From Pyrenochaeta sp. MPI-SDFR-AT-0127 (lineage: Eukaryota > Ascomycota > Dothideomycetes > Pleosporales > Cucurbitariaceae): 64,000 nucleotides of DNA. This document shows, in pieces, positions 31,960 to 44,038 of this stretch. The stretch is taken from positions 186,001 through 250,000 of the forward strand of contig JAGTJM010000042.1 in NCBI GenBank assembly GCA_020747015.1, given 5' to 3'. Position numbers and translations under genes: made by a program. How positions within the stretch are numbered: the stretch's first letter is position 1; every line of letters starts with the position of its first letter. The notes below the pieces were generated by a model. It made no database searches. It was not told the DNA's origin and saw only the letters and a program-made list of their open reading frames with translations.

Positions 31960-32913
31960 ATGCCCACCAAACTCATGATGGTCTTCGTCGGGATGGACTT
32001 CCTCTTCGTCGGATGTGGAGGACTATTACTGGGCTTTTCTCTCATATCAGAGCAGTCAATACGGAACACTCCCACTGTGGACAACGTCACGCAGAACTTG
32101 CTACTCGGCCAGTGTCCGTTAACAGGTACGACCAAACGGAGCATGGAGGAGAGGGTTGCAGTCGATATTGCGGCACTACTGTGGCGGCAAGTCGTAACAT
32201 GCATCACTCGACACCACGACATTTCAGGGACGAAAGACTAACAGACTTTTAGCCGGCGTAGTGAACGCAATATTCATCTTCGTAACATTTTTGCTCTCCC
32301 TTCCAGCGCTCTTCCTTCCCACAAATCGAGGCTGGCTTCGCACCCAAGGGTGGCTCGTAGTCGTTTGCGCAACCTTTACCTTGGGCCTGGGCCTTGCCAT
32401 TTGGGTAGAAACCCTGCAGACACGCCAGATCCTTAGTGTACTATGGGGACGCGAGTCACCGCTCATCCAGAGTCTATTGCAGCAGAAGGTGAGTAGTTTT
32501 CCGCAGCTTTCCGTATTTGGCGTCAGCACTAGAACGGGCCAAGCGGCGAAGTCGTCCACACGGGATGCTCTGTAGTTTTATGAGATCTCGGGGCTTCCTT
32601 CGTGTGGCGGTATGCAGTCAGATTGCTGACAGAAATCTAGTTCGACTGCTGTGGATACGTCAATTCAACCACGCCTCCATTCGTACAGGACAGCACTTGT
32701 CTCAACGCCCTCGTTGCTGCTCAGAAAGGCGGCTGCATTGGCAAGTTTTCCTCATTCGCCAACAAATACCTCGATCAGATCTTCACTGCCGCCTTCGGCA
32801 TTGTCGGCGTCGACTTCATTTTGGTCTTGTGTGTTGCAATGGTGCTCAAGTACCGCATGGAGCAGGAGCGGTACAGGCACATTGATGAGAAGAATGGTGT
32901 AGATGGGTTATAG
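31960..32913 (+). CDS. PLS1: Fungal tetraspanin, PLS1 type
   Basis: Exons 31960-32125, 32253-32488 and 32641-32913 give 224 residues. Four hydrophobic segments: about 6-29, 58-78, 90-110 and a last one near 180-203 (IVGVDFILVLCVAMVL). The large extracellular loop has the tetraspanin CCG signature in FDCCGYVNST at 135-144, plus the further cysteines in FVQDSTC and GGCIG. The cytoplasmic tail KYRMEQERYRHIDEKNG is, from memory, close to fungal PLS1 proteins. These membrane proteins are needed in several plant-infecting fungi for penetration peg formation (family knowledge), but they also occur in saprotrophs, so the gene does not prove a lifestyle. Introns are 127 and 152 nt. Confidence 0.9.
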
Positions 32914-34335
32914 GCGATGTGAACATGACCGTAAAAAAGAATGGGTTTTGGAAGGGACTGGGAATCATGTCTATGAACATATCAGTCAAATCACGAACCT
33001 CTCTTTCTTTCCCTTTCCTGTCGATATGTGGTGCGGCAGCAGTAATGACGACGACGACAGCGGTGCTGACAGTCGCGAGCAATGTTTCCAGTATACTTAC
33101 CATTCATGTTATTTCACTTTTACACTTAGCGTTTGTCCATAGATCACAATACCACAATTCACTATACTGTGCTGAAGTGCACATGTTGATACTTGCATAG
33201 CATCCCTGTGGTTATTCGACCTCGCAACTCCACGGCATCTGGACCCTGAGGGACCATCCAGACCGCTTCCATCATCCTGGGATTTCAGTGAACCACACCA
33301 AGCAGTCCAAGCGTTCAGGACAGCTGTCGCCATGAACTCTGTTCTTGCAACCCTGGACCATTGACCACGGAACATTGAACACCCCTGCTCTACCCTCCTC
33401 CACTAGGGATATCCCGCCAATCCGTTCTACCGGCAAACGGCACGTGCTGAAACGCGTCCTATTCCGGCAGCTATAATCCGGACCACCAATATCAAACACA
33501 CCCAGGGCCCGTCCACGACTTCAAACCCTGGAGCAGTTGGCCATGATATTTCTCAGGGGAGGTCTATCTTTGTAGCCTCGTGTGCGGGTTTCCGGAGCTC
33601 GTCCGTAGCCGAGCAACCAAAACGGTCAAAGGCACACGCGAGTCATAGCCTATATGCCGGGCGCCACAACATATTTTCGAGACAGGGACCGTTCACTGCG
33701 CCGCACCTGCAAGCACCAGCAGCATCGTGATAACGTGCATACAGACAATCTGGCACCCAGGGTACAAAGTCAATGTTTGTGCATGCCGCGTCATTGTAGC
33801 CCTGCACACGCAATGTGAACATGCAGGTGACAGGAGGTCCTCTGAAACTTACATTTCATGCAGGGATTACGCATGCGATGCAAGCATTTGTGGACGCAGA
33901 CTATCGTGTATTACCACATCTGGACTCTTTTAGCGTTGTCCCTCGACCCTTCGTAGTCTTGTCGAAGGATTTTGGGCGAACAATTGTAACATGTGAACCT
34001 GAAAGCGAAATTGGCCGCGTTAGTGGAGAGGGTGGATGCAGATGGGTTTTGCCGGTTGCCGGGTCACGCGACGGAACGCGATATGCTCTTGTAGATCCCC
34101 CTGAAAACATGTCGCACATGTTGTGCTGAGTGCTTGGGTGTGGAACTTTACGGACGAAGCGAAATTGCACAGATGCACCAGGAACAAGATGTCGTTTTCA
34201 AGCCATTGCGAAGGAGCAGAGCGTTTTCTGGAGTCCGTCTTTGACGATATCTGTAAGATGCCCCAAGCCTCACTTGAGGCTCTAATAAGACACATCACAT
34301 TCTTTTGCTCCCAATGGACGTTCTGGGTGCTCTGT
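32914..34335. other. Intergenic, 1.4 kb, between convergent genes
   Basis: Holds two 3' UTRs. No coding frame with motifs was found, and there is no notable repeat. Confidence 0.6.
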
Positions 34336-36676
34336 CTAGTCAGCCATAGATTTGATTCCAGCATTGTCTTCCTTATCAAAGATCCCATTGCCTCGCAGCG
34401 TAGGAGTCCCTGTTCTTCTTGTCGTTGAGAAAAATTTGTTGACCCTGGACTGCTTGTCCTCATCACCGTCACCAAAGACATTATGAACCTTCTTTCCACC
34501 AATTCTGGCAGCATGCTCAAGGCGCGAGCACAGTCTCTCAATACAATCCTTTGCATCTAGTATCGTGAGGTCTACCACAGCACCTGCCTCGACAATAGAG
34601 TTGCCTAAAATTTTAACGTGTCGAGCGAGAGCGTCTATTTCTTTGTTGAAGTCTTTCACTTCAGATGAGATCGGGAACGGTGCCATGATGGGAGACGACC
34701 CAGCTGGAGAGGCTGTTGGGCTGACAAGTGGATGGTATGGCACAGGTAATAGTCCCGGACCGACGGCGATGTCAAGCAATGTGAGATGAGCAGCGAGATG
34801 AGCGTAGTTTGTACTTTTATTGATCTGCAAGCTTGGTGACATATCAATGTACTTGTGTACTAGCATAGGAACTTTTAGGTCCGCCAGCGGCACGACAATC
34901 GCGGTAGGCTGAAGAAGTAGTGAGAGAGCCAGGTATCGCTGAAAGTACGCGGTTAGCGGAGATTTAGCTGGCAGCGCGCGGACGAGATTTCTCTGAAGAA
35001 TGGGATGCTTGACGCGCAAGAGCAATTGAGGGACGATTTCATTGAGCTGCAAAGCGATTAGTGACTGTGCATCTTCTGTTGCAGGGTGCTACCTACGCCA
35101 TACGTCAGCCTCTGACTATCGTCGAAGTTGCAAAGGATGGCTTCTATAGCATCCTGTACAGTAGCTAGAACATCAGAGTCTACAATGACACGATCGTCTA
35201 GACAGGCGTGACAAAGTAGGTACAACGCATGGCTCCTAGCCTTATTGTGTAGCCTTTGAAGTATTAGACAGTGTCGACAAGAATCCCGGGATCTGAAGGC
35301 ATACCAGGGCGCGACCTTTTGTAGCACTTTGGCAATCGATTTCAGCGATGGCGGCAGTGGCGGTCGACTTATTGAGTGGGCGTCAGATGACGGTACAAGC
35401 TCTGTATCCGAGCTGAGAGATTCTACATCAGCTCCCGCCGCTCTGAAAATAGCATTGATTCTATCGCGGTTGAGCAGTGTCCGTATGTGCTCAGGGTGAA
35501 ACTGGAATGGTCAGAAGGATGATACATGATGGCCAGCAACGACTTACATCGAGTATCTCGAGATATTTGGAATTCAGGACTTCATCGCGATCAAAGCAGA
35601 CTATGAGAGCTTAGCCAACAGGCTTGAGGAGGAAACAATGATGCGTACCCTGATCTAACATCCAAGAGGCAATTTCCTCAGGTAGTTCTTGAACGCGAAA
35701 TATCTGTTGAGCGAATCCAGTCAAGAAGGCTTGATCTCTCAACGTCAAGTCTAAAAATCATTAACAGGTTCCCTAGGGATGTCTGGCAACCACACCTTCA
35801 AAGTTCGAAGCCCAACGGTGCTTGGGTAGCGTAGCGAAAGGAAATATAGCTTGGATAGGAATAGAGTCAGAGGTATTTCTGAAAAATAGAAAAACGCTGT
35901 CGGATTGTGTAACATTTGTTCTCTGCATAGCAAGCAAAAGTCGATGAGCTTTCTCTGGGTCATTATCGTCAGGCTCAACAGCTTGACCCAATACATCTTC
36001 ATTGATGGTGAGATTAGTGGTACTTGGAGCATCCAAGGATTTGTTAAGATCAGCCTTTTGCTCCATGATCTTTCGCTCTATTTCGACGTTCTGTTGGGCT
36101 GACTGAACAAGTGCATTGAAAGATCGCTTGCCACTTTTCCCTTTCTTCTCCGGCTTGCGCAACGCATCGTCGTCATCTTCTGATGTACGTTTTATTCGTG
36201 TAGCTGATGCTGCCGCTTTGGAGCTCGTTTTGGGCTCTCCCCAATCGAGATCTGGTAGAGAGTCGGTATCGGAATCTGAATTCAGGACAACCTGCTCTCC
36301 ATTGGAGACAACCCTCTTGCTTGCGCCTGAATTTGCCGAGTTTTGGGACGGATTTGGAGGCTGTGCCTCGGTGCTTGCTGCTCTGATCATTGTAGGCGCA
36401 GTGGTCGCAGTTGACAGGTCCAAGGCTATGGGCGGGGAAGTACTGGTCGCAATTGGTATTGGGTCGGCCAGCCCTCTGGAAGTACTAGAGCTCACAGGTT
36501 GTAACGTCTGTGCACTGATTGCATCTGCCACTCGACACTTGTGTTAGCCTGAGGCTGCGCTGGGAGATATCTGGAAGTTCGATACCTTTCTGTAGCGGGG
36601 TACTTTTGTGCATTTCCTGCGAGGTCGTTGGCGCAGGAGAAAAGAAATCTCTTATACTCTTCTTTTGCGGCTTCAT
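34336..36676 (-). CDS. Unknown nuclear-type protein with PIP-box-like N-terminus (possible Smc5/6-associated factor)
   Basis: Six exons: 36586-36676, 35796-36524, 35649-35750, 35548-35600, 35097-35501 and 34336-35046; 696 residues, all phases consistent. The N-terminus MKPQKKSIRDFFSP has K-x-x-I-x-x-F-F, a PIP-box-like motif with Lys in place of the usual Gln. Residues about 30-240 are disordered, Ser/Thr/Pro-rich, with an acidic patch (NSDSDTDSLPDLDWGEPK). A folded, mostly helical C-terminal half follows, including QELPEEIASWMLDQVCFDRD, FHPEHIRTLLNRDRINAIF, LYLLCHACLDDRVI and LLLRVKHPILQRNLVRALP. The overall plan recalls fungal Nse6/SLF2-type (CANIN) proteins that help load Smc5/6 in DNA repair; that link is my inference and weak. 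The 45-nt intron at 35751-35795 has a poor donor (GTGTGG). Confidence 0.65.
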
Positions 36677-38166
36677 TCTTGAAATTGGACTTGCGCAAAT
36701 CTCCAATGCTGCGCAAGAACGACAAGTGTACCGGTATATTGAGGGTGAATGTAGAGAGCTCGGCGCGTCTAGACAGGCTGGTGCCGAAATCGACCGCGAA
36801 TGAGCTTACACGTTGTCACGTGACGCGATGACAGGCACATCGAGATCTGGCATCATGACTCGGGTGAACTAAAATCGTATCCGTTGACGACATGCAGCGG
36901 AATGAGCTGCCGCCGGCATCCGAGTAAAGGCCTGAGAATTGCATGTTGCGAGGGAAAGAAATGCGTAGCCATCATGAGTGCAATTCAATCAGGTGCACTC
37001 GGATCCGGCCTTGCACGGCCGGACGCCGAGTGGTGAAGGAAGTTTCAAAAGTTTCGCATTGATCTACACTGTAGCTCCTGTGTCGGGGCCATGTCAGAGG
37101 ATGCGAGACGTGGGTTGCCTATGCTGCCAACTCAGGCACAACCATACACAGTGCTGTGCTTGAAGCTTCATATGCGTATTTTGGCCCTGGCAAAGCAAAG
37201 GTGTTGGGATGACAGACAGGAAATTAGCAACCACACCAAGACAATTACGAGAAATAGATCCCGGCGACAATACGAGCGATGGGAGACTGGAATTCCGTGG
37301 AAGGCAAGCTGGCCACAGAGACATTCTCCCGCCTGCAACCTTGCATTGATGGGGTCCGCGGCGCAGTCCAGTCAGCGAGGCTTCTAAGCAACAGCATCGC
37401 TGTCAGCTAATGGGTGTCTGACGCCGTGCCTTTCTCAAGTTTCGTCTGACGGGGGCTGTGGGCAGTCTCGGGACAGACTGGTCCTGTGGCACCCCAGAGT
37501 TCTTGCGAGGGAGGACCGTTGTGAAGAAATACCCAAGGCCACGCGTCGCAGAGCGTGGAGCGCGCATTGAACAATTGACGAGATTGAGATTTGCTGGCCT
37601 TGTCTTGTTTCCAGCGAAGTGGAGCGGACCATCCGGCACGCCTAGATCCTAGCTTCGCGTTGTGTTAACACCGTAGCGGCCGGCCGAGCTGTGCACAGGT
37701 GCGTGCGGCTTGATCCTGTAAGCAACCAGGCCAGCAGAGGTGGACGAAGAAAGCATCCGCACCCGCCGCCGCTGATTCCGCCTTTATTCCCAAGCCATCC
37801 GCCTCGACGACCACCGGCGTCACTCGCACCGCCTGCGCAGCTCGTACAATCTCACCCACTGCGCCTGGTCTTGGTGTTGCAAGACGTCCCTTAATATCCC
37901 CATTGGAGAGCGGACCTGGCCTTTTCCCGTTGCCCCCTTCACAACAACCACCCACACCCTCAACACCATACTCTTCTTTCCGCGCCTCTCTCGGAAACGG
38001 CTCTCTTTGCATCGACGCATTTGATAACTCTAGCGAACTGGCCTCCTTCGCAGCGTAGAGCCATTCCGGCTCAAGCCGGCGCCTTTGCCCTTCTGCGGCG
38101 TCCTCGACCCTCCGCCTCTGAACGACCGTGTACCTTCCTCCACCCCCCGGCCCCCCACCGCCCACC
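36677..38166. promoter_or_regulatory. Shared 1.5-kb intergenic region before the flippase gene
   Basis: Divergent starts at 36676 (minus) and 38167 (plus). The last 400 bp before the flippase ATG are C-rich, with CCACC tracts, and probably form its leader. Short frames on both strands lack motifs. Confidence 0.55.
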
Positions 38167-41100
38167 ATGGCCAAAACGCTGAAACCGCACGACGAGCCTA
38201 GCGAGCCAGAGGTTTCTGTGCCCGTAAAGCGGATTAGATGGGCGACACACAGGGCGACTGGAGCAAAAGCAGAACATCAGCGCCAGACGCTGAAGGAGCG
38301 CTTGCACCGGCGCAAAGGCTCTGGAGAGAAGCGAGACTCATTAGGCAAGGAGGGTGGCCTACAAGGCGATCAGTCGGCCGACAGCTCAGATGCAGGCAGC
38401 GACGAGCAGGAGTCTGGGCGGAGAATCTACTTCAATGTGCCACTACCACAGTCGGAGCGCGACGACGACGGCCACCCCATTGCACATTACGCGCGCAACA
38501 AGATAAGAACGGCCAAATACACGCCTCTTAGTTTTGTGCCCAAGAACTTGTGGTTTCAATTCCACAACATCGCGAACGTTTACTTTTTGTTCATTATTAT
38601 CCTAGGTGTACGTATCCCCCCCAAGCATTCGAGGCCCAGCTTCCTCGGCACTAACACGTAGCAAATGTAGATTTTCTCCATTTTCGGAGCATCGAACCCT
38701 GCTCTCAACGCCGTACCTCTCATAGTCATCCTTGTGGTGACGGCGATAAAAGACGCGGTAGAAGATTGGCGGAGAACGGTTCTGGATGTCGAGTTGAACA
38801 ACGCGCCAGTCCACAGGCTCGTGGATTTCAACAACGTCAATACGGCCGAAGATACAGTGTCGCTATGGCGACGAATCAAGAAGGCCACAACGGCGAGCAT
38901 AGTACAGACATGGAGGCTTGTTAAGCGTTCTACAGTTAAGAAGGGTGTGAAGGGTAAGGACGGCGGTGAGAGGGACATCAGCGGTTCGCGACCCTCGATT
39001 GAGACCCGTCGAGCGTCAGTTGCTTCTCACAGAGAGTCCTACTTCGATAACCAAGGCGGTATCCAAATGACACCGGTTCCGTCACCGCTGCCTGGTCAAT
39101 CTCCGCGTCATTCCCCGCCATTGACTAGCGGACCTGGAGAAGACGACCAAATTCGAGGAGCTCACTCGAAAGGCGTTATAAAGCAAAAGTTCTGGGGAAA
39201 CGTCATTAATCCGTACAAAACAGCTCCAGATAAAGCGCGGTTCAAGAAAGACGCCTGGAAAAGTGTGCAGGTGGGCGACTTCGTCCGTTTGTACAATGAT
39301 GAAGAGATCCCCGCCGATGTCATTGTGCTAGCCACATCTTCCGAAGATGGCGCCTGCTACGTTGAAACGAAGAATCTGGACGGCGAGACAAATTTAAAAG
39401 TACGAAATGCGCTTCACTGTACCCGTGATGTTCGGCACGCTCGACATTGTGAACGCGCTGAGTTTGTCATTGAAAGCGAAGGCGCACACTCGAATCTATA
39501 CTCGTACAATGCTGTTATTCGATGGCAGCAACACAATGCTAAGGATCCTGAGACACCGACATACGAGATGGCTGAGCCTATTTCAATCAACAATCTGCTA
39601 CTCCGTGGCTGTCAATTGCGTAATACCGAATGGGTGCTTGGAGTCGTTGCTTTCACTGGAGAAGAGACGAAGATTATGATCAATTCCGGTATCACACCAA
39701 GCAAACGGGCCAGAATTTCCAAAGAACTTAACTGGAACGTCATTTACAACTTCATCATCCTAGCGATCATGTGTCTGATCTCTGGAATTGTTCTTGGTGT
39801 AACTTGGGCTAGAGACGACACCTCCCATTCGTTCTTTGAGTACGGCTCCTATGGCGGCCGTCCTGCAACCGACGGTGTTATTTCTTTCTGGGCTGGTGTC
39901 ATTCTCTTCCAGAATTTGGTCCCTATTTCTCTTTATATTACCCTGGAAATCATCCGCACCCTTCAGGCCGTTTTCATCTACAGCGACATACAAATGTATT
40001 ACGAAAAGCTCGATTACCCTTGCACGCCCAAGTCTTGGAACATCTCCGACGACGTTGGCCAAATTGAGTACATTTTTTCGGACAAGACCGGCACACTGAC
40101 ACAAAATGTCATGGAGTTCAAAAAGTGCACTATCAATGGTGTTCCGTACGGAGAAGCGTACACAGAGGCTCAAGCCGGTATGCAACGGCGACAGGGTGTC
40201 AATGTTGAGGTCGAGGGCGCTCGTGCTCGTGACCAGATTGCCCGGGACCGTGTGCGCATGCTTGAAGGCATCCGAAAAATACATAACAATCCCTACTTAT
40301 GGGATGATGACTTGACCTTTGTTGCTCCAGATTACATTGACGACCTTGCTGGAGAATCTGGAAGGGAGCAAAAGGCTGCCAACGAGGATTTCATGATTGC
40401 TTTGGCCCTTTGTCACACTGTTGTAACTGAACGAACTCCTGGGGACCCACCAAAAATTGAGTTCAAGGCTCAGTCTCCAGATGAAGCAGCACTTGTAGCC
40501 ACCGCTCGTGATGTCGGTTTTACATTTGTGGGCCGGGAGGATGATCGTCTTGTCATCAATGTTCTGGGAGAAGAGCGCAGGTACCAGGTACTCAACACTC
40601 TGGAATTCAACTCAACCAGGAAACGAATGAGCGCAATTATCAGGATGCCTGACAACAGAATTGTACTGTTCTGCAAGGGTGCCGACAGTATGATCTACTC
40701 CAGGTTGATCCCCAACGAGCAACGACAACTACGTGCAACAACTGGTGAACATCTTGAAATGTTTGCAAGAGAAGGACTTCGCACTTTGTGCATCGCTCAA
40801 AGGGATATTCCCGTAGAAGAGTACGAGGAATGGAGTCGGGATTATGACCTGGCTGCCAACGCGGTCGCGGGCCGCGAGGAAAAGCTGGAAGAAGTTTCTG
40901 ACCGTATCGAAAATCACTTGTGGCTGGTCGGCGGTACTGCAATTGAAGATCGACTTCAAGACGGCGTCCCAGAGTCAATTTCTCTCCTCGGACAAGCTGG
41001 CATCAAACTATGGGTGTTGACAGGCGATAAAGTGGAGACAGCCATCAATATCGGGTTTTCTTGCAATCTTCTTGATAACGATATGGACCTCGTCATTCTC

Positions 41101-42971
41101 AAAGTAACGGACGACAATATTGCATCAGTAGAGGCCCAACTCGACGAGAAGCTGGCAATCTTCGGACTGACGGGTTCTGAGGAAGAGCTGGCCGCCGCTC
41201 AAGACGATCACGAACCACCTCCGCCGACACATGCCATCATCATCGATGGAGATACTCTTAAATTAGCTCTGGACGACACAGTAAGGAGGAAATTTCTTTT
41301 ACTTTGCAGGCGATGTCGATCCGTCCTGTGTTGTAGGGTTAGCCCTAGTCAGAAGGCAGCCGTCGTCAACATGGTGAAGACTGGACTGGACTGTCTCACT
41401 CTCGCTATAGGAGACGGCGCCAATGATGTTGCTATGATTCAGGAAGCACACGTTGGCGTCGGCATTGCTGGTGTTGAGGGCCGAGCGGCTGTCATGTCCT
41501 CCGACTACGCAATCGGTCAATTTCGATTCCTCACTCGTCTTGTCCTTGTCCACGGTCGGTGGTCATACCGCAGACTTGCAGAGACTATTGCAAACTTCTT
41601 CTACAAGGTCAGTACAGCCATGCGATCACCCCTAGCTTGTATTAACAAATGTATAGAATATCGTCTGGACGTTTGCTCTCTTCTGGTATCAGATTTACAC
41701 AAACTTCGACAGCCAATACATCTTCGACTACACTTACATTATCTTCTTTAACCTTGCATTCACCTCACTTCCAGTCATCGTTATGGGTGTCCTAGACCAG
41801 GACGTTGATGACAGAGTATCTCTCGCTGTACCACAGCTTTACCGTCGTGGTATCGAACGAAAGGAGTGGACTCAGCCGAAGTTCTGGTAAGGAAAAGCTT
41901 ACGAAACACCTGAGCGAATGCTAACAGTTCTCTAGGGCCTATATGCTCGATGGTGTTTACCAATCTGCTGTTGCGTTCTATTTCTTATTTGAGATATTTG
42001 CACCAGCTACTTTTGCAAGCTCAAGCGGATTAGATCTCGGCGAATATCGACGCATGGGTATTTATGCCGCTACTACAGCTGTTTGCGCTGCCAACATCTA
42101 CGTCCTGTACAACACGTATCGATGGGATTGGCTTATAATCCTTATCGTTGTTGTCAGTACCCTCTTGGTTTGGTTCTGGACCGGAGTCTACACATCTTTC
42201 ACATCGAGTGCCCAGTTTTACAAGTCCGCTGTTGAAGTGTACGGTAATCTCAACTTCTGGGCGTACATCCTTGTTGCGACGTTTGCCTGTTTGCTCCCAC
42301 GATTCATTTTCAAGGTCGTGCAGAAGGTATACTTCCCAATGGATGCAGATATCATCCGCGAGCAAGTGGCGCAGGGCAAGTTCGATTACCTAAAGGAAAA
42401 CACGTCCTATCTACCGCCCCCACCTGAGCATATTACCGACTCGAAGATGGCGGAAGCCGATGCCACGAAGTACAAGGCCGCCAATGCCGACGTTGCAGAC
42501 GAGGACGTAAGGCCCATATACCCACCGTCTGTTGCGCCAACCGCTACTACGCACAACCCTAGGAGCCAAAATGGTAGCAACAGCACGGACTATACCTTCC
42601 GTCGCTCATTGGAAGGCCTTCCGCCCGCAACACGCATGTCAACTGACTGCCGTGTCCGACCCTCGTACGACCGTGCCCGTATGTCGATGGATCGTGTGCG
42701 TCCTAGTTTTGAAGCCAGCCATGACTTCACTTCGGCAGCTATGTTGACGCGTATGGAGTCGGCGCATAGCCGGAATAGTTACCATGGTGCCAACCAGAAT
42801 ACTACCCCTCAAGTCATGAGTCGATTGCGGAATGCCATTCGACGGGCAACAATAACGCGCGATGATGTGCCGCAAGACTTAAATGCGCCACCGATGCCTG
42901 CACCGAGAAGTCCACCCACAAGTCCACCTAGAAGTCCACCGAAGAGCCCACCCAAACCACACGCCATATGA
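38167..42971 (+). CDS. dnfA: P4-type ATPase, phospholipid flippase of the Dnf1/Dnf2 group
   Basis: Exons 38167-38607, 38671-41607, 41657-41886 and 41936-42971 give 1547 residues, normal for Dnf. It flips phospholipids to the cytosolic leaflet of the plasma membrane or endosomes and supports polar growth (family knowledge). Visible motifs: NLDGETNLK (actuator), FSDKTGTLTQN with phosphorylated Asp618, KGADSMIYSRL, LTGDKVETAINIGFS and AIGDGANDVAMIQ. The membrane segment with FQNLVPISLYITLEIIR carries the P4 PISL motif. The N-terminal 110 residues are charged and disordered; the C-terminus ends in repeated Ser-Pro-Pro units. The start at 38167 has a perfect CCACCATGG context; an in-frame ATG at 38128 is weaker. 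A Cdc50-family partner subunit is expected elsewhere. The symbol follows Aspergillus usage and is provisional. Confidence 0.92.
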
Positions 42972-44038
42972 TCAGAGCAGAAGAGACAATGCTGTCTACC
43001 CCTCCTTCTTGACGACTTTGTATATAAAAACATTCCCTTTATCGTGTTTCGCATCCGCAGCGACTGGTCATCACTACTACCCTTTCTGGTATTTCATGGA
43101 GTTATTTCTGGCGTTTTGGATATACTTCGCGATCCCCTTTCCTTTTGGTAGCATCACTTCGACCGAGAGACGGCTTGTTTGTGTATTGTGAGAACCAGCA
43201 ATGATAGACGCTGATGAGTATGATACTTGCGGATGCTTGTAGATATTTAATGAGTGTGGCTGGCTGTTTGGCTTGCCAAGTTTCTTCAAACTACTTTGAC
43301 ATTCTTCAATGCGTGCTCTTTGAGTCTTTGAATAGTGAAGCACAACAGGGGAGGCTAATTTGGATGTCTCGGTCCCTACATGTCACATTAGGACAGAGTT
43401 GTGAAGAGTTTGGTGACCGTCCTATAGTGACTCGAGATCCGTTCTATTCTTTTCAAGAGGATAGAGCCATTAAATTAATATGCACGTCAAACGGATGCAT
43501 GTTCTTGCATATACATTTCCAGTTAGGAGCAATCTGTGATAGAACAGTTGAGTGAGCAATGCAATACAATTGTCAGGATAATTAGAAGAAGAAAAGTAAT
43601 GGACTTGGCATGGCGACAACGCGCAAGTGGGGCGCTAGTGAACCGCGTCGCGTATGCGGAATCTTTGAATGCACTGACGTCCTCCATGTACCCTTCTCTT
43701 GCACGACCGGACCGCCGAAATCTCGCCGTTTTCTCGACGCACCCTCAATCCTCGCCTCAACCGCCTCGGACCCTCGTTTTCGAATATATATTAGTCACAG
43801 TCGCCTGCAACATCTTGCTTTCTTGTCGATCACAAGTGGTTGTGGCCGACACGGAGTAGGCAGAGAGCGAGCTCTCGGGCAGTGTACATAGCGTTGTCTA
43901 CTATATAGAAAAGTGCAGCGGAACTCTCGTACTATAGAGGAGTGTTGGAGTAGTGCTATGCCCAACTGTGCTCTATCGTAGCTCGGAGACGGGCTCCTCA
44001 CCGCTGTCAGTCCTCGCTAGAATCGAGGGTGATAGACC
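42972..44038. other. Intergenic, 1.07 kb
   Basis: 3' flank of the flippase and promoter of the Sen1 gene. The stretch from about 43.2 kb is AT-rich; no coding frame with motifs was found. Confidence 0.6.
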
